Assembly: GCA_030043455.1 (NCBI GenBank)
Contig: JASHXQ010000080.1
Span: 1 to 6,997 of the forward strand
Source of the DNA: Nitrososphaerales archaeon
GTDB lineage: Archaea > Thermoproteota > Nitrososphaeria > Nitrososphaerales > CADDZS01
Direction of reading: 5' to 3'
DNA length: 6,997 bases
Under the pieces are notes generated by a model. It had not been told where the DNA came from, did not search any database, and worked only from the letters and a program-made list of their open reading frames with translations. A program made the position numbers and the translations under genes. Positions within the stretch are counted from its first letter, which is position 1. The number at the start of each line of letters is the position of its first letter. Shown in pieces: positions 1 through 6,739 of this stretch.

Positions 1-676
1 TATCGATCTCCACCCCGGGCGTGTAAGCGTGCGGGATGAAAGGACCTGATCCAACCATTGTAGAGTAGTCCGGATTGTTAGCCGTCAGATTCTAGCCTGC
101 GAAATAGTGCTCAGGATAGATCGGTTCTCCCCCCATATAGATCAGAAAAGTGGAAGCCGGGGCTGAAAGGTGGAAAACAACTTGCGTAGCGCTGGGCGTC
201 GTAACGGATCCATTGATTAGAGCTTCGCCGGTCAAGGTAGAGTTGCTCGGTTGCTCCAGAGGAGAAAATAGATAGTACCAGAGAATGGATTGAGTCGCTA
301 GAAGATTTACGGTGAAAGCGACGTCTGAAGAATTGAGCGGCGTACCGTCACTCCACTTCAAGTTGGGACGCAGGTTGTAAGTGTAAGTCAATCCATCTGC
401 AGACACTGTCCAGTTCTGAGCGAGTAACGGGACATAATTTCCCTCAGAATCCCAGCCAATCAATGAAGCATAAGTTTCAGCCAAATAATACGTGACAATG
501 TTCCTCACCGGATTCAAATCGGTGGGGGAAGGTACTTGAGATGTAGTACCAATGATTAACTCGTTGGAGCTCTGCGCGGCCGTATGTCGGACCACAGAAT
601 TACGCGGAACAAGCGGAATGACGGTTACACTGAATAGTACTGCAATAAGCAGCGCTACGATTTTATCGTGCTTCAC
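1..676 (-). CDS. ABC transporter substrate-binding protein, family 5 (peptide/nickel type), N-terminal part, interrupted by in-frame TAG
   Basis: This is the N-terminal part of an extracellular solute-binding protein of the SBP_bac_5 (oligopeptide/dipeptide/nickel) family, which delivers ligand to an ABC importer. From the GTG start at 676, residues 6-25 form a hydrophobic signal or anchor segment (IVALLIAVLFSV) with no lipobox cysteine. The binding domain follows, with family wording around residues 94-119 (DGLTYTYNLR, LKWSDGTPL, SSDVAFT). I prefer GTG 676 to TTG 736 because it puts the signal peptide at the N terminus and a TATA-like box lies 24-30 bases upstream; the longer form would add 20 hydrophilic residues before it. 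After 194 codons an in-frame TAG (92-94) interrupts the gene. The same frame then continues for 30 family-like codons (including MVGSGPF and YTPGVEI) to the window edge. Recent nonsense mutation, sequence error or amber read-through are all possible. The family assignment is firm; the ligand is unknown. Confidence 0.85.
92..94 (-). other. In-frame amber (TAG) codon inside the substrate-binding protein gene
   Basis: On the minus strand the codons read ...CAC TAT TTC GCA GGC TAG AAT CTG ACG GCT... The frame is open on both sides and both sides read as the same binding-protein domain, so the TAG interrupts the gene rather than ending it. A single C-to-T change from CAG (Gln) would produce it. 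TAG also ends the hydrolase gene (2666-2668) and the HMG-CoA reductase gene (2970-2972), so TAG appears to be a normal stop in this genome. Confidence 0.85.
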
Positions 677-699
677 GTCGCCGTGTGCGCAGATCTGCC

Positions 700-706
700 T
701 ATAAAA
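700..706 (-). promoter_or_regulatory. TATA-like box for the binding-protein gene
   Basis: The minus strand reads TTTTATA here, centred about 27 bases upstream of the GTG at 676. That is the usual archaeal distance from TATA box to transcription start, so the transcript would be leaderless, starting at or next to the GTG. No Shine-Dalgarno motif precedes the GTG, which fits. The call rests on motif and spacing only. Confidence 0.5.
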
Positions 707-859
707 GCCATTTGCAGAATATTGACTTTGTATCAATCAAAAAATTCGAGTCCCTTTCGGAAAAATTTCCACTAGTGAAACTTTCCTGAAACCCACTGAA
801 TTCACTTTTGATTGCTTCCAGGAATTCGTGGCACTTGATCCCATGAGGGGATAACCGGA

Positions 860-867
860 TTTAATAA
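860..867 (+). promoter_or_regulatory. TATA-like box for the CocE-type hydrolase gene
   Basis: TTTAATAA lies 29-36 bases upstream of the TTG start at 896, predicting a transcription start near 889-890 and a leader of only a few bases. No Shine-Dalgarno motif is present. The stretch 677-859 between the divergent genes holds an 8-base palindrome (TGAATTCA, 797-804) and a loose inverted repeat (AGTGAA 774-779 / TTCACT 801-806). These could be regulator sites but are too weak to call. Confidence 0.45.
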
Positions 868-895
868 CCGAGGCTGTTGCAGCTCGAAAACAAAA

Positions 896-2668
896 TTGAC
901 TCTAGACCCCCAAAATGCAATCACTAACTGTCTGTATGATGTTTCCATCCCAATGAGGGACGGAGTGAAGCTTTCCGCTAATGTCTACTTCCCCCCGGAG
1001 AAAAGAGGACAGTTTCCAGTGCTGGTTAACGTGACCCCATATGGGAAGGACAGTTCCCGGCGTGTCGAGGTTAGGTCAATGATTCGCTGGTTTGCCGAAC
1101 AAGGGTACGTAGTCGTTCATGTGGATGTTCGAGGTCGTGGAAATTCCGAAGGGGAGTTTACACCGTTTTTCCAAGAGATTGACGACGGCCACGACACAAT
1201 CGAATGGGCTGGAACCCAGCCCTGGTCCACGGGAAAAGTGGGTACCTTTGGGAGATCTTACGGCGGTTGTTCACAGCTCTATCCTATGCGTCAAGGGTCA
1301 AAATATCAAAAGTGCGCGTTTGTCATGTGCTCGCCCTCCATTCATCCCTTCCATGATTGTACCGCCTACACCTCAGGGACATTCATGCCGATTATGATTT
1401 CTTGGGCGATGCTCCTTACCGGGAAGACGTTGAAACAAGAAATCTATGATCGTGAAATCGATTGGGATCCCTTGATGAGCGTCCGGCCGCTGAAAGACAC
1501 CGCGAAAAGGCTGGGCCTCTCGACCGATCCTCTTGCGATCTATTACAAACATGAAACTTACGACGAGTACTTCAAGAAAATTTGGAGTGACGACATGATT
1601 GCGAAGATGAACGTTCCTTGCTATTTTGTTTCCGGGTGGTACGATGACAGCCTGCAAGGAGCCTTGGATCACTTTCCAGCCTTAACTCATGACCATCCTG
1701 ATCCCGATGCTCGAAATAAGCACAAATTGCTTCTAGGTCCGTGGCCTCATGCTTTGTCGGCTCCCTTTCATAGTACTGGAAAACTGGGAGACTTTGATTA
1801 CGGCCCGCAATCGGTGGTGCCCTTGAGCAAGGAAGCCATCCGTTGGTTTGATTACTGGCTGAAGGGGACTGATAACGGGGTAATGCGTGAACCCCGAGTC
1901 CGGCTGTTTTTGATGGGAGCCAACCGGTGGATGGACTCCAATGAATTCCCGCTGCCCAATTTGGTGAGCACAAGTTTGTACCTTATTGCGGATGGACCTG
2001 CTAACAGCATAATTGGAAAGGGTGGCCTCACCACCGAAAAACAAATGAGAAAAGAACCCCAGTCGAATTTTACCTATGACCCAGTGTATCCGGCCCCTAG
2101 CCCATACCTCAAGGAAGGATTCCAGAATGGGTTGAACGAGGACCTGAGTCCTATTCAGAGACGCGATGATGTGTTGGTATTTACTACATCTCCACTGTCT
2201 AAGTCGGTCAACGTTGTCGGTATGGTCGGAGCTGAACTCTTCGTCAGCACAACGGCGGTGGACACAGATTTCGTAGCTCGATTATCCAACGTCCACCCGA
2301 ACGGGTACGCTCAAAGAATGTGTCAGGGGATTGCTCGACTGAGGTATCGTGAAGGTTATGAGAAAATGGTTCCCGTTAAGGCGGGAGAGATCATGCATAT
2401 TTTTATCCCCATGATGGGGACGGGGCAGCAGTTTGCCGCCGGGAACAAGATCAGACTTGAGGTAACTTCGAGTGCATTTCCCTCGGCGGCGCCTAACTAC
2501 AACACCGGAAAAAGTCAGTGGGAAGAGAGCGAGCCGGTAATAGCTCACCAAACGGTCTATCATTCTCCAGATCATCCTTCCCGGTTGATTTTACCGGTCA
2601 TTAAAGATCCTAAATTCTCGGATGCTTGGACTGAGGGAAGATGGACTTCAACATCTTTGAGACCATAG
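896..2668 (+). CDS. CocE/NonD family serine hydrolase (X-Pro dipeptidyl-peptidase S15-like), 590 aa
   Basis: This is a complete alpha/beta hydrolase of the CocE/NonD family, which includes cocaine esterase, X-Pro dipeptidyl-peptidase and glutaryl-7-ACA acylase. The N terminus carries the family opening (VSIPMRDGVKLSANVYFP, residues 16-33). The expected triad is visible: nucleophile Ser121 in GRSYGG, Asp250 in SGWYDDS and His285 in LLLGPWPHA. Tyr49 in TPYGKDS sits where the CocE oxyanion-hole tyrosine lies. A helical cap occupies roughly residues 145-240, and the C-terminal jelly-roll (PepX_C type) spans about 350-570. There is no signal peptide, so it probably acts in the cytoplasm. TTG 896 is the only usable start between the upstream in-frame stop (836-838) and the conserved N terminus, and a TATA-like box lies at near-leaderless distance. 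The stop is TAG. It is divergent to a peptide-type binding protein, so uptake-linked amide or ester hydrolysis is plausible. The actual substrate cannot be read from sequence. Confidence 0.9.
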   Translation: MTLDPQNAITNCLYDVSIPMRDGVKLSANVYFPPEKRGQFPVLVNVTPYGKDSSRRVEVRSMIRWFAEQGYVVVHVDVRGRGNSEGEFTPFFQEIDDGHDTIEWAGTQPWSTGKVGTFGRSYGGCSQLYPMRQGSKYQKCAFVMCSPSIHPFHDCTAYTSGTFMPIMISWAMLLTGKTLKQEIYDREIDWDPLMSVRPLKDTAKRLGLSTDPLAIYYKHETYDEYFKKIWSDDMIAKMNVPCYFVSGWYDDSLQGALDHFPALTHDHPDPDARNKHKLLLGPWPHALSAPFHSTGKLGDFDYGPQSVVPLSKEAIRWFDYWLKGTDNGVMREPRVRLFLMGANRWMDSNEFPLPNLVSTSLYLIADGPANSIIGKGGLTTEKQMRKEPQSNFTYDPVYPAPSPYLKEGFQNGLNEDLSPIQRRDDVLVFTTSPLSKSVNVVGMVGAELFVSTTAVDTDFVARLSNVHPNGYAQRMCQGIARLRYREGYEKMVPVKAGEIMHIFIPMMGTGQQFAAGNKIRLEVTSSAFPSAAPNYNTGKSQWEESEPVIAHQTVYHSPDHPSRLILPVIKDPKFSDAWTEGRWTSTSLRP

Positions 2669-2741
2669 GATATGCTTCTGTCTTCGTCAGTTTTCGATAC
2701 TTCGACTTGATACGTACTTTCTGCTCGAGATTGAAGCTCCT

Positions 2742-2745
2742 AAAA
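2742..2745 (-). terminator. Short oligo-T tract downstream of the tRNA
   Basis: The minus strand reads CCACATTTTAGG here, a run of four T about 12 bases past the tRNA 3' end. Archaeal RNA polymerase often stops at T-rich tracts. The run is short and could be chance. Confidence 0.25.
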
Positions 2746-2756
2746 TGTGGAAGATG

Positions 2757-2892
2757 CGGGCCCGGAGGGATTTGAACCCTCGATCTCTGCCTTAGAGGGG
2801 ATGCACCACGCGATGACTTTACGACATGGCGTGTCAACGCCTTCTGTGTGAGGACAAAGATGCCTGCTCAATCCATACTAGGCCACGGGCCC
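2757..2892 (-). tRNA. tRNA gene with a large internal insertion (probable intron); isotype uncertain, tRNA-Arg(UCU) favoured
   Basis: The ends are unmistakable. The acceptor strands GGGCCCG (2892-2886) and CGGGCCC (2764-2758) pair perfectly, with discriminator G at 2757 and no encoded CCA. The T arm is GAGGG-TTCAAAT-CCCTC (2781-2765), preceded by a normal-looking variable stretch AGATC (2786-2782). D-stem strands GCCT (2883-2880) and AGGC (2865-2862) pair, but the loop between them has 14 bases. The gene spans 136 bases, about 60 too many, so an intron is likely. One reading removes 2797-2850 (54 bases) and joins ...TTGTC-CT to TCTAA-GGCAG. This gives the loop CTTCTAA, which resembles archaeal tRNA-Arg(UCU), a tRNA with discriminator G. 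I could not draw a convincing bulge-helix-bulge for these junctions, so anticodon and splice sites stay open. The gene follows HMG-CoA reductase by 77 bases on the same strand. Confidence 0.8.
2797..2850 (-). other. Putative tRNA intron (tentative boundaries)
   Basis: This is the stretch left over when the two tRNA parts are joined at the anticodon loop in the Arg(UCU) reading. It contains a perfect 5-bp hairpin, GGCGT-TGAC-ACGCC (2841-2828 on the minus strand), and a second possible pairing, CACGC with GCGTG. Such internal stems are common in archaeal tRNA introns. The exact ends are uncertain by several bases, because CCTC occurs near both candidate junctions and no strict bulge-helix-bulge was found. 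Confidence 0.35.
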
Positions 2893-2969
2893 GTCAGAAA
2901 ATTCCTTTGGGCTGAAGGTGTCTTTTGAGGCCGGGTTTTAAGCGGTTCCCCAAAGAACCTTGAAACTCT

Positions 2970-4238
2970 CTATTTCGATCCAGACAGTTGCCTGATGAGC
3001 TCTTGGGCTCGATCAAACCGAACCTTTCTTTCATCAACCATTTTCTGGGCGACGAGATCCACGAGGTCACCGGTAGCCCCAGCTGAAACTGCCACATTGC
3101 GTGCATGAAGCTTCATGTGCCCACGCTGAATCCCCTCTGATGAGAGGGCTCTCAACGCAGCGAGATTCTGTGCCAATCCTACAGAGGCGATCACTTCTCC
3201 CAGCTCGACGGCGCTTTTTACGCCAAGAATTTTAACGCCGGCCTTAGCAACGGGATGCACGGCGGATGCACCGCCGATAAGACCCACAGCCACCGGCAAC
3301 TCGATTGTGCCGACAAGGTCTCCCTCCTGATTAACTTCATAAGTCGTAAGGGATCTGTAACCGCCACTTCTCGCGGCGTATGAATGGGCGCCGGCTTCCA
3401 GTGCCCGAGTGTCCTGACCGGTAGCTAGGGCAACCGCGATTACACCGTTCATGATCCCCTTGTTGTGAGTTGCACATCGATAAGGGTCGCTGTCTGCGAA
3501 AGCATAAGCATCCACTATTCCCTCGACAATTTCAGAGCCCCCTAGAGCTTCCCTATCAAAGATCGCGGAGCTTCGGACCAACCTTTTGGTAGCGAGATTC
3601 GAAATTATCCTCAGAAACACTCGCCCGTTGGCGATTCGCTCAATGTCCGGGGCAATAGCTTCGGCCATTGTGTTGACTGCGTTCGCTCCCATTGCATCTC
3701 GGCAATCAACAATCAGTTCGGAGATGACCATCTCCCCCCTCTTGGTATCAATGACCTTCACGTCAAGATCTTTGGCTCCTCCCCCCACGGAGACGAGTTT
3801 CGGGTCTTGATCGTTTGCTTTTTGTAGGAGCTCGGACTTGTGCTGGAGAACGTCCATTCTGGCTCGGTAAGGATCCTTTACGTGGACTGTCTGGATCTGT
3901 CCAATCATTACTGGTCCAGTGTTGCTCGTCCTAAATCCTCCGTGCTTTCTCGCCATTTTCGCTGCATTGCTGGCGGCAGCGACGACTGAGGGCTCTTCGA
4001 TCGCCATCGGGATGAGATAATCTTTCCCGTTTACGAGGAAATTGGTAGCGATCCCTATTGGGACGGGGATCGCTCCGATTACATTTTCGATCATCCGATC
4101 AGCAACGTCGGAGGAAAGACCAGAAAAGGAACCGATGGCGTCAGCCTCCTTTGTATCCAGGGACGCGAAGTTTTTGACTGCGAGTAATCGCTCTTTGATC
4201 GGGAGCTTGTAAAAATTCGGAATTTCCGAGCTAGGCAT
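2970..4238 (-). CDS. hmgA: Hydroxymethylglutaryl-CoA reductase, class II, 422 aa
   Basis: This enzyme reduces HMG-CoA to mevalonate, the committed step of the mevalonate pathway that feeds archaeal isoprenoid lipids. It is soluble, and its length matches class II enzymes (about 420-430 residues, no membrane domain). Class II signatures are present in order: ENVIG (51-55), MAIEEPSVVAAAS (78-90), DAMGANAVNTMAEA (181-194), THNKGIMNG (257-265), ATGQDTRALEAGAH (272-285) and EGIQRGHMKLHARN (368-381). Compared with the Pseudomonas mevalonii enzyme from memory, the catalytic residues are Glu82, Lys260, Asp276 and His374. Asp145 matches the aspartate that disfavours NADPH there, so NADH use is predicted. 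The ATG at 4238 fits the family start and has a TATA box upstream. The gene ends in TAG and is followed on the same strand by the tRNA; it is divergent to EF-2. In biosynthetic use the archaeal pathway runs in the mevalonate direction despite the class II (bacterial-like) sequence. Confidence 0.95.
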   Translation of the reverse strand: MPSSEIPNFYKLPIKERLLAVKNFASLDTKEADAIGSFSGLSSDVADRMIENVIGAIPVPIGIATNFLVNGKDYLIPMAIEEPSVVAAASNAAKMARKHGGFRTSNTGPVMIGQIQTVHVKDPYRARMDVLQHKSELLQKANDQDPKLVSVGGGAKDLDVKVIDTKRGEMVISELIVDCRDAMGANAVNTMAEAIAPDIERIANGRVFLRIISNLATKRLVRSSAIFDREALGGSEIVEGIVDAYAFADSDPYRCATHNKGIMNGVIAVALATGQDTRALEAGAHSYAARSGGYRSLTTYEVNQEGDLVGTIELPVAVGLIGGASAVHPVAKAGVKILGVKSAVELGEVIASVGLAQNLAALRALSSEGIQRGHMKLHARNVAVSAGATGDLVDLVAQKMVDERKVRFDRAQELIRQLSGSK

Positions 4239-4268
4239 AATTTGGGAAAACCGGCAATCTCTTTAGAC

Positions 4269-4275
4269 TATATAA
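4269..4275 (-). promoter_or_regulatory. TATA box for the HMG-CoA reductase gene
   Basis: The minus strand reads TTATATA, preceded by purine-rich GGAAA, 31-37 bases upstream of the ATG at 4238. The predicted transcription start is near 4246, leaving a leader of roughly 8 bases with no Shine-Dalgarno motif. It is the clearest TATA box in the window. Confidence 0.6.
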
Positions 4276-4390
4276 CAGAATTTCCACCTCGCCAATCTGC
4301 TACGGCGATTAACGAGCCATTATTCTGAAATTTGAAATCTCTGAAAGATCCCCGATCCTTTCCTACAAAACATAAAAGGAGAGAAGGAAA

Positions 4391-4471
4391 ATGACCTCAG
4401 TTGCCGTAACTTTCTGGGATATTTTAGTCCGCAACGCGCCGTTTGGAATAGAGTTGGATCATCTTGCCTAA
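4391..4471 (+). CDS. Short ORF (26 codons) overlapping the EF-2 start; doubtful
   Basis: ATG at 4391 opens a 26-codon frame (starts MTSVAVTFWDIL, ends IELDHLA, stop TAA) that overlaps the first bases of EF-2 in another frame. It has the best Shine-Dalgarno-like context in the window (GGAGAGAAGGAAA directly before the ATG). I recognise no family. The EF-2 TATA-like box lies inside it, so a transcript from that box would not contain its start. It may be a leader peptide on a longer transcript or simply chance. Confidence 0.2.
   Translation: MTSVAVTFWDILVRNAPFGIELDHLA
4419..4426 (+). promoter_or_regulatory. TATA-like box for EF-2
   Basis: ATATTTTA lies 38-45 bases upstream of the TTG at 4464, predicting a transcription start around 4449 and a leader of about 15 bases. 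A second A-rich candidate (ATAAAAG, 4372-4378) lies further upstream. Between the HMG-CoA reductase promoter and this box I also see an imperfect hairpin (GAAAGATC / GATCCTTTC, 4343-4362) of unknown meaning. Confidence 0.4.
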
Positions 4472-6656
4472 GCTGAAGAACATCCAGGAAATCATGAGTA
4501 CGATCTCGAACAAGAACCAGGTTCGAAATTTTGGAGTAATCGCGCACGTTGATCATGGCAAGACGACCATGAGCGATAGCCTTCTGGCGGCGGCCGGAAT
4601 GATTTCTCCCTCGGTAGCCGGGCAAGCTCTAGCGCTCGATTCTATGGAGCTCGAGCAGCAGAGGCAGATGACAATCAAGGCTGCTAACGTTACACTGTAC
4701 TATGAACAGGACGGTACCCCTTACGTCCTCAACATGATCGACACCCCAGGCCACATTGATTTTACCGGTAGGGTAACCAGATCTCTTCGGGCGATCGATG
4801 GCGCGGTGGTAGTGAGCGATGCGGTCGAAGGCATCATGACTCAGACAGAAACTGTCACTAGGCAGGCGCTTGAGGAGCGGGTTCGCCCAGTACTTTACAT
4901 CAACAAGATCGATCGTCTTGTGAAGGAGCTCCGTCTAGACAAAGATGCTATGCAGAAGTGGATCGGTAACATCGTCAGCCGGTTCAACGAGCTAGTCGAC
5001 ACCTACGCAGAGCCGGAACTAAAACAAAAGTGGAAAGTGTCCATCGGCGACAGTAGCGTTTCCTTCGGTTCAGCGAAAGATCGCTGGGGTTTTAATGCAT
5101 CTATCGCGGCTAAAAAGGGAGTGAACTTTGGTGATGTTTACAACGCCTACACATCTGGAGACGTTGCGGAGCTAGCGAAGCGAGCTCCTCTGCACGAAGC
5201 TGTTCTCGGAATGGTGATCAAACATCATCCTCCCCCACATGTCGCTCAGAAATATAGAATCCCTAGAATCTGGACGGGTGATCTAAACAGCGACATTGGG
5301 AAAGCTCTGTTGGATTGCAATGACGATGGACCCATCGTTATGATGATCACAAACATTAACGTAGATCCCCAGGCGGGCATCGTTGCGACCGGACGTCTCT
5401 TTTCCGGCACAGTGCGCGACGGCGATACCGTTTACTTGCTGGGAGCAAAGCGCGAAGAGAGGATCCAATCTGTGAACTTCTACATGGGTGCTCAGCGCGA
5501 AATGGTTGGACAGCTTACTGCGGGTAACATTCCTGCGCTTTTAGGGCTGGAGCATGCAAGAGCTGGAGAAACCATTTCCACTGTCAAGGATATTGCGACC
5601 TTTGAATCGATCAAGTACGTCTCCGAACCTGTTGTTACTATAGCAGTCGAACCCAAGCATCCCAAAGATCTGCCTAAGCTAGTCGAGGCTCTTCGACGCC
5701 TGACCATCGAAGATCCTAATCTCGTTGTGCGCATCAACGAGGAAACAGGCGAACAGCTGCTCGCCGGGATGGGGGTACTCCACCTGGAAATTGCAACTAC
5801 TCTTTTGCAGGATCAGAAAATCGAGATCGTTACCAGTCCTCCTTTGGTTAACTACCGAGAGGCAGTCAGGGGCAAAGCTGGTCCGATAATGTCAAGATCG
5901 CCCAACAGGCATAACAAGATCTTCATCCGGATCGAGCCCTTACCCCCTGATGTGATTGAGCTCATCCGTACCGGCCAGCTGAACGAGAACACTGACAAGA
6001 AAACCGTTGCTAAGATTTTGAGGGAACATGGGTGGGACGCTGACGAAGCACGTTCCGTTGTCACGATTGATGAGAAAGGCAACATGCTTCTCGAAGAGAC
6101 CAAAGGAGTTCAATTCCTTCAGGAATCAATGGATTCGATAAGGGCAGGCTTCAACGACGTGATGACGAATGGCCCCTTGGCGTATGAATTCTGCAGAGGA
6201 ATGAAGATAGTCCTCACGCATTACGTACCCCACGAGGATCCCGCCCACAGAACCTACGCCCAACTGATGCCCGCTACGAGGCGAGCTATACTAGGGGCTG
6301 CTCTAACAGCCGAACCCACATTGCTTGAGCCCATTCTAGGGATTGAAATCAAATGTCCGGCAGAGCAGATCGGACCGATCGCCAGCGTGATTTCCGGAAA
6401 GAGAGGGAAGATGCTGAATGTGGAGCAGAAAGAGATCGTGACGATCATTCAGGGTGAAATCCCCACCTCAGAAACCTTCGACCTATCTGAGACGATGCGA
6501 GGTGCTACCGCCGGGAAAGCGATGTGGAACACTTTCTTCAAAGCTTGGCAACCAGTTCCGCAGTCGATGCTCCTCAACATCGTGCGGGATATCAGGAAGA
6601 GAAAGGGTCTATCTGCGGATCCGCCCAACCCTAACGAATTCATCGACAAAGAGTGA
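4464..6656 (+). CDS. fusA: Translation elongation factor 2 (aEF-2), 730 aa
   Basis: This GTPase drives ribosomal translocation in the cytoplasm. The G-domain motifs are complete: G1 AHVDHGKTT (27-35), switch I threonine in RQMTIKAA (Thr70), G3 DTPGH (93-97), G4 NKID (147-150) and G5 GSAKD (202-206). Domain II covers about 285-390, domain III about 390-465, domain IV about 470-620 and domain V about 625-700. His595 in EDPAHRTYAQ aligns with the histidine converted to diphthamide in archaeal and eukaryotic EF-2. The length matches archaeal EF-2. TTG 4464 is preferred to ATG 4494 because the family has about 20 residues before the RN-x-GVIAHVDHG block, and the reading MPKLKNIQEIM supplies them. 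The sequence resembles what I remember of Nitrososphaeria EF-2 and is the main taxonomic clue here. It is divergent to HMG-CoA reductase and followed at 83 bases by a HAD phosphatase on the same strand, possibly cotranscribed. Confidence 0.96.
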   Translation: MPKLKNIQEIMSTISNKNQVRNFGVIAHVDHGKTTMSDSLLAAAGMISPSVAGQALALDSMELEQQRQMTIKAANVTLYYEQDGTPYVLNMIDTPGHIDFTGRVTRSLRAIDGAVVVSDAVEGIMTQTETVTRQALEERVRPVLYINKIDRLVKELRLDKDAMQKWIGNIVSRFNELVDTYAEPELKQKWKVSIGDSSVSFGSAKDRWGFNASIAAKKGVNFGDVYNAYTSGDVAELAKRAPLHEAVLGMVIKHHPPPHVAQKYRIPRIWTGDLNSDIGKALLDCNDDGPIVMMITNINVDPQAGIVATGRLFSGTVRDGDTVYLLGAKREERIQSVNFYMGAQREMVGQLTAGNIPALLGLEHARAGETISTVKDIATFESIKYVSEPVVTIAVEPKHPKDLPKLVEALRRLTIEDPNLVVRINEETGEQLLAGMGVLHLEIATTLLQDQKIEIVTSPPLVNYREAVRGKAGPIMSRSPNRHNKIFIRIEPLPPDVIELIRTGQLNENTDKKTVAKILREHGWDADEARSVVTIDEKGNMLLEETKGVQFLQESMDSIRAGFNDVMTNGPLAYEFCRGMKIVLTHYVPHEDPAHRTYAQLMPATRRAILGAALTAEPTLLEPILGIEIKCPAEQIGPIASVISGKRGKMLNVEQKEIVTIIQGEIPTSETFDLSETMRGATAGKAMWNTFFKAWQPVPQSMLLNIVRDIRKRKGLSADPPNPNEFIDKE

Positions 6657-6739
6657 TCTCCCGGGGAAGTATCTCCAGGAACCTCTTGCAAAGAATGTGA
6701 AACCCTGACCGATTCGATGAAGATTGGCGAATCAGTCCG

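Noticed and set aside
674..736. Longer start (TTG 736) for the binding protein.
   Set aside because: It adds 20 hydrophilic residues before the signal peptide, and the TATA-like box at 700-706 would then lie inside the gene.
1572..2044. Overlapping minus-strand frames of 100-133 codons inside the hydrolase gene.
   Set aside because: They lie opposite a gene with complete catalytic motifs, show no family wording and overlap each other in different frames.
2783..2800. CTCTAAG in the tRNA 3' part could present a CUA anticodon (amber-decoding, tRNA-Pyl-like), tempting given the in-frame TAG in the window.
   Set aside because: In the genomic order the bases flanking CTCTAAG cannot form an anticodon stem. 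Only one particular splice choice would give CUA, and the 14-base D loop and standard TTCAAAT T loop are unlike tRNA-Pyl.
2610..2837. 75-codon minus-strand frame over the tRNA and the end of the hydrolase gene.
   Set aside because: It translates the tRNA T arm and acceptor, so it is a non-coding shadow.
4494..4496. ATG 4494 as EF-2 start.
   Set aside because: It would remove ten residues that match the usual archaeal EF-2 N-terminal length, and no promoter element is placed for it specifically. It cannot be fully excluded.
6657..6739. Possible terminator or promoter between EF-2 and the HAD gene.
   Set aside because: There is no T-rich tract, stable hairpin or TATA-like box in these 83 bases, so cotranscription is simpler.
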